In this document: piece after piece, positions 51,654 through 57,718 of the stretch
Position numbering within the stretch: position 1 is the stretch's first letter
How the letters are laid out: every line of letters begins with the position of its first letter
DNA from: Thermoguttaceae bacterium
GTDB taxonomy: Bacteria; Planctomycetota; Planctomycetia; Pirellulales; Thermoguttaceae
Direction of reading: 5' to 3'
Assembly: GCA_017557195.1 (NCBI GenBank)
Contig: JAFZAL010000055.1
Coordinates: 1-57,718, forward strand
Length of the DNA stretch: 57,718 nt
Program-made: the position numbers and the translations under genes
The notes under the pieces: generated by a model
What the model saw: the letters and a program-made list of their open reading frames with translations, nothing else
What the model was told of the DNA's origin: nothing
Database searches by the model: none

Positions 51654-54632
51654 TTATTTCTTTCTCCAGTAGAGCAGTCCGGCGGCGCCGATGATCAGCA
51701 GCGCCCAGGTGGACGGTTCCGGAACGCTCGCAGCAGGGGCTTCAGCAACGTTAACCCAGAACGAGTTGCCGTCATTACCGTACGTCCACATATATCCTTG
51801 TTCAATGTCAGGGAATTTGTATGACGCTGAAAGCAATGCTTGAGAACCGCTTGTAAGGAATGTAACTGGGTTGTCGAGATAGTCCAGGGCATTCTCTGTA
51901 AAGAACTCAATTTCGACGGCGCCATTAATATTGTTATTGATAGCAATCGGTTCAGTCAGTTCGTCCAGATTAACATTCAGAAACAGGTTGTTGAGGTCGG
52001 CGTCGCCGGCAAGATGAGCGCCGCTTTCAACATAGACGTCGCCGTCAACGGTTCCGACCAGGTTGAACGTACCTTCACCTGCTACTCTGACGTCGCCGTC
52101 CAGGTTTCCAGCCCAGGTAATCGTTTCTCCAACTTCCGGAGCGAATGTAACAGTCGCGCCGTCTGCGATGGTTGCGTCCAGAGCGGAAGACCAGCTTGCG
52201 CCGTTGGTTCCGAACGTTCCGCCGCCGAGACTGATGTTATACTCGCCGTCAGTGGACGTGATTCCGCCTTCGCCGAGGTTAATCGTGCCATCGGTCAGTT
52301 CGAGCGTTCCTTTGGTGTTGATTTCAATCTGTTTGGCGTTGAGAACGCCGTCGCCGTCTACATTGAGCGTTCCGCCGTATTCCACCGCGAACGTGTCAGC
52401 TGCGTTGACTTCGCCGGAAAGCAGGTTGAAGACGTTAGCCAGTTCGTTTGTTCCGCCCAAGCCAGTGGAGAAGGATTCGCCCGCCTGATTGAAGTTGGCG
52501 ACGCCGCCTTCTACGTTAAACGTACTATTGCCGGATCCGTTGGCATTCCACAGACCTGCTGCGGCGTTGGCGTTGAGCGTTCCGCCGGTAAGATTGTAGG
52601 TTCCAGCGTAATTGCCCCAGCCCAGTGCAAGATCGGCGTTGAACTCGGTTTCTCCGCCGGACTGATTAAACGTACCGTTGGAAGACGTGGCAACGTAAGT
52701 ATTAGTATTGAAGGTTGCCTTTCCGCCTTCAACGTTGAAGCTGGCAGAATCGACTGCGCCGCCGACTCGGAACGTTCCGCTGCCGGGATTGACGATAAAG
52801 TCGCCGCCGGTAACGGTAATATTTCCGTTGTCAACAAAATTGGATGAGGACGCGTAGGTGAACGCGCCGCCGTTGACGGTAATCTTTCCGCCGTCATTGA
52901 CGGTTGTTCCGCCTTTGGCGTTGAAATTTCCATCGTCAACAATAAGATTTCCGGTAACTTCCGTTGTGTTGTTGGCATTGAAAGTTCCGCCGTTGACAGT
53001 TAAAGTACCAGGCACGTTGTTTAAATTTGTAATGGAGAACGCGCCGCCGATGGTTGCCGTTCCGCCTTTATTGATTGTCAAGTTGGTTTTAACGATTGTC
53101 TGACCGCCGCGGGAAACCTCTGCTGTAGCGCCTTCGCCGCCAATGCCGTTGCCGACGGTTAACGAAGCGACGCCCAAGTCGCTCCAGTCAATATTAACGG
53201 AACCGTTGGTAGTGAGAATGTAGCAGTCTTTATTGTACTGAGCGGGGTTTCCGCCGATATAGGTGTCGGTAACCTGAACGCCGTTGATTGTCCAGTTGGA
53301 ACCGGTGTAATACGTGTTGTTGGATGCGCCAGTCCAGTAAGCTTTTCCTTCGCCGCCTTCATATGCAGCGGTTATGCCAGTCGCAGTTGGGGTAATAGTC
53401 CAGTCAGCCGGAGCGTTGACAATGGTCGGCGTTCCAGCAACGGTTGTGGCGCTAACCAGAGGAATCGTTTCGCCGTACGTTCCAACGTAGTTGGTAAAAT
53501 TGGAAAGGTCAACGGTTCCGTTGAGGGTTGCTGTATTGAGGACGGCAAGCGCTCCGGTAGGAACGAACGTTGCGTCGGAATTGAGCGTGTAAGAACCGTT
53601 AATCGACGTAGTTCCCTGGAGGGTTCCGCCTTCTTGAATGAACGTTCCGCCGTTCATGTCGATAGATTTAATAGTCGCCGTTCCGTCTGTCATATTGAAG
53701 TTACTGGCGCCGTCAACCGTAACGGTTTGAGCGTTGAATTCGCCGCCGGCAACGTTGAGAACTCCGCCGTATTTAACAGCAAAGACGTCTGCCGCGTTAA
53801 CTGTTCCGGAACTAAGAGTAAAGACGTTCGCCAGTTCGTTGGTTCCGCCCAAGCCGACGGTAAAGGATTCGCCAGACTTGTTGAAGTTCGCGGTTCCGCC
53901 GTCAACGGTAAACGTACTGATTCCAGCGGCGTTGCCCGTCCACAAGCCAGCTTCGCCATTTGTATTGAGGACGCCGCCATTGAGGTTGTATTCTCCAACC
54001 GCGCCGTTGCCCCAGCCTAAATCGAGCGCGCCGTTAAACGTCGCCGTTCCGCCGGTCTGATTGATCGTTCCAGTATTTGCAGAAACGCCAATATAAGCGG
54101 GAGAGTTCACTGTCAGTTCGCCGTCCTTAATATTTAACGCCGCGTTGTTTGCATTTCCAACTCTGTACGAATTGGCAGCTGTAACAGTCAGATTTCCGCC
54201 GTCAACGTTGACCGTTCCGTTTTGGAAGAAGGATTTGCCGGAAGCGTTAAATGTAAGCGTACCGCCGTCATAAAGCGAAAGCGACTTGCCATCGGCAATC
54301 GTCAAATCTCCGCCTCTGTTGAGCGCTGCCGTTTCCGTTCCGCCCTTCTGACCGACGTTCAAGCTGTAAACGCCGTTGCCGAGATGGCTGTAGTCAAAGT
54401 TGACCGTACCGCTGGTACTGTTCATGTACGCGGTGATGTGGTCAGTCGTAGAATCCAGACTGACGGTTGCCGTTTCGCCGTCGGGCGCGCCAACGTTCCA
54501 GTTGCCTGTCGTGAAGTAATTGCTGTTACTTGCGCCAGTCCAGTAATAATCCATGTCTTCTGCCTGAACAGCCGCAACGCTGAACAATACAGCCGCCAAA
54601 AGTCCGCCAAGCAACGTTAATTGTTTAGGCAT
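51654..54632 (-). CDS. PEP-CTERM surface protein, paralogue of the 1540-residue protein
   Basis: 992 residues. Signal peptide (LTLLGGLLAAVLFSVAAVQA), then two copies of the module YYWTGASNSNYFTTGNW ... SxLGVxSLxVG (about residues 28 and 431) followed by repeated G-T-L-T-V-N-G-G strands. The stretch AAGLWNANGSGNSTFNVEGG to GTFGT has a close counterpart in the larger protein. The end is VPEPSTWALLIIGAAGLLYWRKK, a PEP-CTERM signal. It lacks most of the autotransporter-associated repeat block of the larger copy. GGGAG lies nine bases before the ATG. It has its own promoter and terminator. Confidence 0.9.
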   Translation of the reverse strand: MPKQLTLLGGLLAAVLFSVAAVQAEDMDYYWTGASNSNYFTTGNWNVGAPDGETATVSLDSTTDHITAYMNSTSGTVNFDYSHLGNGVYSLNVGQKGGTETAALNRGGDLTIADGKSLSLYDGGTLTFNASGKSFFQNGTVNVDGGNLTVTAANSYRVGNANNAALNIKDGELTVNSPAYIGVSANTGTINQTGGTATFNGALDLGWGNGAVGEYNLNGGVLNTNGEAGLWTGNAAGISTFTVDGGTANFNKSGESFTVGLGGTNELANVFTLSSGTVNAADVFAVKYGGVLNVAGGEFNAQTVTVDGASNFNMTDGTATIKSIDMNGGTFIQEGGTLQGTTSINGSYTLNSDATFVPTGALAVLNTATLNGTVDLSNFTNYVGTYGETIPLVSATTVAGTPTIVNAPADWTITPTATGITAAYEGGEGKAYWTGASNNTYYTGSNWTINGVQVTDTYIGGNPAQYNKDCYILTTNGSVNIDWSDLGVASLTVGNGIGGEGATAEVSRGGQTIVKTNLTINKGGTATIGGAFSITNLNNVPGTLTVNGGTFNANNTTEVTGNLIVDDGNFNAKGGTTVNDGGKITVNGGAFTYASSSNFVDNGNITVTGGDFIVNPGSGTFRVGGAVDSASFNVEGGKATFNTNTYVATSSNGTFNQSGGETEFNADLALGWGNYAGTYNLTGGTLNANAAAGLWNANGSGNSTFNVEGGVANFNQAGESFSTGLGGTNELANVFNLLSGEVNAADTFAVEYGGTLNVDGDGVLNAKQIEINTKGTLELTDGTINLGEGGITSTDGEYNISLGGGTFGTNGASWSSALDATIADGATVTFAPEVGETITWAGNLDGDVRVAGEGTFNLVGTVDGDVYVESGAHLAGDADLNNLFLNVNLDELTEPIAINNNINGAVEIEFFTENALDYLDNPVTFLTSGSQALLSASYKFPDIEQGYMWTYGNDGNSFWVNVAEAPAASVPEPSTWALLIIGAAGLLYWRKK

Positions 54633-54708
54633 GGTAAAGTCTCCCGTAAAATATTTTTATTTAAAATGATGTTATATAATTCCATTTATAGAATTCTACC
54701 TAGATTAC

Positions 54709-54736
54709 ATTATAACCTATATTTTGACAACGTCAA
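54709..54736 (-). promoter_or_regulatory. Promoter of the 992-residue PEP-CTERM gene
   Basis: On the minus strand TTGACG (5/6), a 16-bp spacer and a perfect TATAAT preceded by AGGT. It predicts a leader of about 70 nt. Confidence 0.65.
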
Positions 54737-54815
54737 CGAACAAAACGGAAAATTTTTAAAAATTTTCCCAAAAAATAGAGAAATTACGAAAAATACCCAT
54801 TGAGAGCGTTTCAGA
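54737..54815. other. Start of the gap upstream of ffh
   Basis: AT-rich, nothing recognised. The remainder of this 548-bp gap is taken up by heptamer arrays and about 100 bp of unassigned AT-rich leader before ffh. Confidence 0.5.
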
Positions 54816-54845
54816 AGTTGCGAGTGGCGAGTTGCGAGTGGCGAG
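54816..54845 (+). repeat. Heptamer tandem repeat, AGTTGCG family
   Basis: Units AGTTGCG, AGTGGCG, AGTTGCG, AGTGGCG and a partial. Same family as 10641-10670. Confidence 0.75.
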
Positions 54846-54852
54846 AAAATAT

Positions 54853-55076
<224 letters not shown>

Positions 55077-55180
55077 TCCTCCCTCCCCCTTTTCAAAATT
55101 ACAGATTCCTATATTATAATACTGTAGCATTCTATCGGGCTATTTTCATTTACAATTGTATAACCATACCAGATACAACC

Positions 55181-56653
55181 ATGTTTGAATCCCTGCAAAA
55201 TAAACTCGGCGAAGCGTTTCGACATCTTTCCGGCAAAGCGGTTTTGACCGAATCCAATATGAAAGAGGGTCTGACGATGATCCAGAACGCGCTTCTGGAA
55301 GCGGACGCCGGTTACGAAGCCGTCAAGGCGTTTATGGCTCGCATTCAGGAAAAGGCGTTGGGCGAAAAGGTTCTCAAGAGCCTGCGTCCGTCTGACCAAC
55401 TGGTAAAAATCGTTCACGAAGAACTTATCCAGTTTATGGGGCCGGTTGACAACGACCTCCATCTGAAGCGTTCAGGCGTGTCAGTTATTATGATGTGCGG
55501 TTTGCAGGGATCTGGTAAAACGACGACCACAGGCAAGCTGGCGAAAAAACTGAAAATTCGCGGCCGCAAGCCGATGCTGGTTGCCGCCGACCTTCAGCGT
55601 CCCGCCGCCGTTCGTCAGCTTCAGGTCTTGGGCGAACAGATCGGCATTCCTGTCTACGCGGAAGAGGGCGAGCAGAACCCGGTCAAAGTCTGTAACGACG
55701 CCGTCAAAGAAGCGGAAAAGTCTGACTGCGACGTTCTTATCCTCGACACCGCCGGGCGTCTTCATATTGACGAAGCGCTCATGGACGAGTTGAAAAAAAT
55801 CGAATCGCAGTGCAATCCTGATCAGGTTTACCTGGTCGTGGACGCCATGACCGGTCAAGACGCGGTCGTCAGCGCCAAGGCGTTTAACGACGCGCTGGCT
55901 CTCAACGGGGTTATTCTTACCAAGTTGGACGGCGACGCCCGCGGCGGCGCGGCGCTGTCGATGAAGCACATTTCCGGCGCGCCGATCAAGTTCATGGGCG
56001 TTGGCGAGCAGATGGACGCTCTGGAAGAATTCCATCCTGACCGCATGGCAGGGCGAATTCTCGGCATGGGCGACATCCTCACGTTGGTCGAAACGGCTCA
56101 GCGTGAATTCGACCAGGACGAACTGCGTCAGCAGGAAGAGCGCATGAAGAAGGGCGAGTTCACCTTCGACGACTTCCGCCGTATGATGAACCAAACCCGT
56201 CGGCTCGGCCCGCTGGGCAAGATTTTGGGCATGATCCCCGGCATGGGCGCCATCAAGCAGATGATGGACATGGACGTTGCAGAAAACGAGATGAAAAAGC
56301 TCGGCGGAATTATCGATTCCATGACCAAAAAAGAACGCTCCAATCCGGATTTGATTGACAACAGCCGCAAACGACGCATCGCCGCCGGCGCAGGCGTAGG
56401 CGTGAATGAAGTCAGCGAAATCTGCAAGCAGTTCGGCGCGATGGCCTCAATTATGAAAAAGATGTCTGGCTTGGGCATGGGCGGGAAGATGCAGGCGATG
56501 CAGGAACTGACCCGTCAGATGACAACCAATCCGCAGGCGCGTCTTGCCAAACAAAAGGGCAGCACCGGCAAACGGCTCACCCCGGCGGAACGCGCCAAGC
56601 AAAGAAAAGAACTCGAACGAGAACTCAAACGAAAGAGAAGATCGGAAAAATAA
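55181..56653 (+). CDS. ffh: Signal recognition particle protein Ffh (SRP54)
   Basis: 490 residues from the ATG at 55181. The start MFESLQNKLGEAFRHLSGK is the usual N domain, and the longer open frame upstream is only the heptamer repeat. The G domain has GLQGSGKTTTTGKLAK, AADLQRPAAVRQL, DTAGRLHID and TKLDGDARGGAALS. The methionine-rich M domain includes RLGPLGKILGMIPGM and GMGGKMQAMQ, and binds SRP RNA and signal sequences. It directs co-translational membrane insertion. ymdB follows 23 bp later. Confidence 0.97.
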   Translation: MFESLQNKLGEAFRHLSGKAVLTESNMKEGLTMIQNALLEADAGYEAVKAFMARIQEKALGEKVLKSLRPSDQLVKIVHEELIQFMGPVDNDLHLKRSGVSVIMMCGLQGSGKTTTTGKLAKKLKIRGRKPMLVAADLQRPAAVRQLQVLGEQIGIPVYAEEGEQNPVKVCNDAVKEAEKSDCDVLILDTAGRLHIDEALMDELKKIESQCNPDQVYLVVDAMTGQDAVVSAKAFNDALALNGVILTKLDGDARGGAALSMKHISGAPIKFMGVGEQMDALEEFHPDRMAGRILGMGDILTLVETAQREFDQDELRQQEERMKKGEFTFDDFRRMMNQTRRLGPLGKILGMIPGMGAIKQMMDMDVAENEMKKLGGIIDSMTKKERSNPDLIDNSRKRRIAAGAGVGVNEVSEICKQFGAMASIMKKMSGLGMGGKMQAMQELTRQMTTNPQARLAKQKGSTGKRLTPAERAKQRKELERELKRKRRSEK

Positions 56654-56676
56654 TTTCGAGTTAGAAAGATTCTGTT

Positions 56677-57504
56677 ATGAAATTACTCCATATCGGCGAC
56701 GTTGTCGGCAAACCAGGACGAACCATGCTTCAGCGCGGTCTGAAAGGGCTGCGTATTAAATACCAGCTGGATTTGATCTCCGTCAATTCAGAAAACGCTG
56801 CGGCTGGCACCGGTTTGACGCCTGAAACGTACAAGGAAATTGTTCAGGCGGGCGCCGACGTCTTGACGATGGGAGACCATATATATAAAAGGAAAGAAAT
56901 CATCCCGATTCTGGAGCAAAACGACAACATCGTCAAGCCCGCAAACTATCCGCCCGAAGCCCCGGGCAAGACGTACGCTCTGGTTGACCTCCCGCTGGGT
57001 CGCCGCGCTGCGGTTATCAGTTTGCAGGGTCGTGTTTTTATGAGTCCGGTCGACTGCCCGTTCCATGCGGCTGACAAAATTCTCAAGCTCTTGCCGCCGG
57101 ACGTCAAAATTATTCTGGTTGACTTCCATGCGGAGGCGACCAGCGACAAACAGCTCATGGGGCGATACCTCGACGGGCGCGTTACCGCCGTTTTGGGAAC
57201 GCATACCCACGTCGCCACGGCAGACGAGCAGATTTTCCCAGGCGGGACAGCGTTTCAAACCGACGTCGGTATGACCGGTCCCATGGAAAGCGTCATCGGG
57301 CGAAAAATCGACTGCGTCCGCGAAGCCGTCTACACGTTCAAGCCCACCAAATACGAAATCGCAGTTGGAAATCCGCAAATCCACGGCGCAATTGTCGAAT
57401 TTGACCATATCACCGGGAAAGCGACGGCAATCGAACGCCTTGTCGTTTCCGAATCCGACTTGCCGGAACTGGAACGCCTTGCAGCGCAAGCAACGTACCG
57501 ATAA
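56677..57504 (+). CDS. ymdB: YmdB-family metallophosphoesterase
   Basis: 275 residues, normal for the family. Motifs are LLHIGDVVGKPGR, SVNSENAAAGTGLTP, TMGDHIYKR, DFHAEATSDK and GTHTHVATAD, which contribute the two-metal site. Members hydrolyse 2',3'-cyclic nucleotides and in Bacillus affect biofilm and RNase Y-dependent RNA levels. It probably shares a transcript with ffh. Confidence 0.93.
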   Translation: MKLLHIGDVVGKPGRTMLQRGLKGLRIKYQLDLISVNSENAAAGTGLTPETYKEIVQAGADVLTMGDHIYKRKEIIPILEQNDNIVKPANYPPEAPGKTYALVDLPLGRRAAVISLQGRVFMSPVDCPFHAADKILKLLPPDVKIILVDFHAEATSDKQLMGRYLDGRVTAVLGTHTHVATADEQIFPGGTAFQTDVGMTGPMESVIGRKIDCVREAVYTFKPTKYEIAVGNPQIHGAIVEFDHITGKATAIERLVVSESDLPELERLAAQATYR

Positions 57505-57506
57505 AT

Positions 57507-57637
57507 AATGCGGAATTCGGAATGCGGCGGCGAGGCGCCGCTCCCGATCCGCGCTGCCGCGCGTTTGCCAAAAACCGCTCCCGTTGGTTGCTCCGATACC
57601 GCCTTTCATCTATTCCCTACTCCCCATTCCCTATTTC
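57507..57637. repeat. Heptamer repeats downstream of ymdB
   Basis: AATGCGG, AATTCGG, AATGCGG at 57507-57527 and, in the opposite sense, CTATTCC, CTACTCC, CCATTCC, CTATTTC at 57610-57637. Between them is a GC-rich stretch with small palindromes. The array starts four bases after the ymdB stop. The final 80 bp of the window show nothing further. Confidence 0.65.
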
Positions 57638-57718
57638 CTCTATTTTATCTAATTGGAAAAATCGGAACTTTTTTCGAGAAAAATACAAGATATTGTGCAG
57701 TCTTTTATTGACAGCGCC

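Noticed and set aside
57508-57711. 67-residue ORF after ymdB
   Set aside because: It is made of heptamer repeat and GC-rich palindromes with no family motif.

Overview
The window looks like chromosome from an anaerobic, probably gut- or sediment-dwelling member of the Planctomycetota (Pirellulales/Thermoguttaceae-like). This assignment is inferred from gene content. The supporting genes are a Ser/Thr kinase with an N-terminal CxxC zinc-finger module and Sel1 repeats next to an ECF sigma factor, giant PEP-CTERM proteins with autotransporter-type beta-strand repeats, RNase Y, a large DUF4175-like membrane protein, and a complete six-gene Rnf complex. No rRNA is present; one tRNA-Glu was found.

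Layout. (1) 1-9.6 kb: three tandem minus-strand genes for TIR-NB-ARC-TPR (NLR-like) proteins. The first runs off the window edge. The third sits beside tatD, and a 47-bp copy of the tatD 3' end lies on its other side. (2) 9.7-13 kb: tatD, csrA, tRNA-Glu with its own promoter and terminator, and a class I aminotransferase. (3) 13.2-15.6 kb: an AT-rich Septu-type anti-phage pair (PtuA ATPase, PtuB HNH nuclease) followed closely by a small three-helix membrane protein. (4) 16-24.6 kb: a surface-polysaccharide cluster with a Wzt-like ABC ATPase, a SAM methyltransferase, three GT2 and one GT8 glycosyltransferases on plus, and one GT2 on minus. The four plus-strand glycosyltransferases share an unusual C-terminal tail although they belong to two unrelated folds. 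(5) 24.6-30 kb: rnfCDGEAB on minus. (6) 30.4-34.7 kb: a 1185-residue low-complexity membrane protein translationally coupled to ubiE/menG. (7) 34.9-38.3 kb: a DUF262/HNH GmrSD-like defence protein and an exported trypsin-like protease. (8) 38.7-45.9 kb: the kinase/ECF sigma pair, mnmA, a calcineurin-like phosphatase, RNase Y and a small membrane protein. (9) 46.5-54.6 kb: two PEP-CTERM surface proteins. (10) 55.2-57.5 kb: ffh and ymdB.

Two kinds of non-coding structure recur. Heptanucleotide tandem repeats of several sequence families sit in most intergenic gaps, often as inverted pairs, often touching start or stop codons, and once inside a coding region where a unit change would shift the frame. 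A palindrome-rich interspersed repeat of about 270 bp occurs twice, and its central hairpin module is inverted between the copies. A 29-bp block of another nested-palindrome element is also shared by two loci.

The best candidates for something undescribed are the TIR-NLR array with its duplicated tatD terminus, the common tail on GT2 and GT8 enzymes, the heptamer repeat system, and the interspersed repeat with the inverted core. No computation or database search was run. All family calls come from reading motifs.
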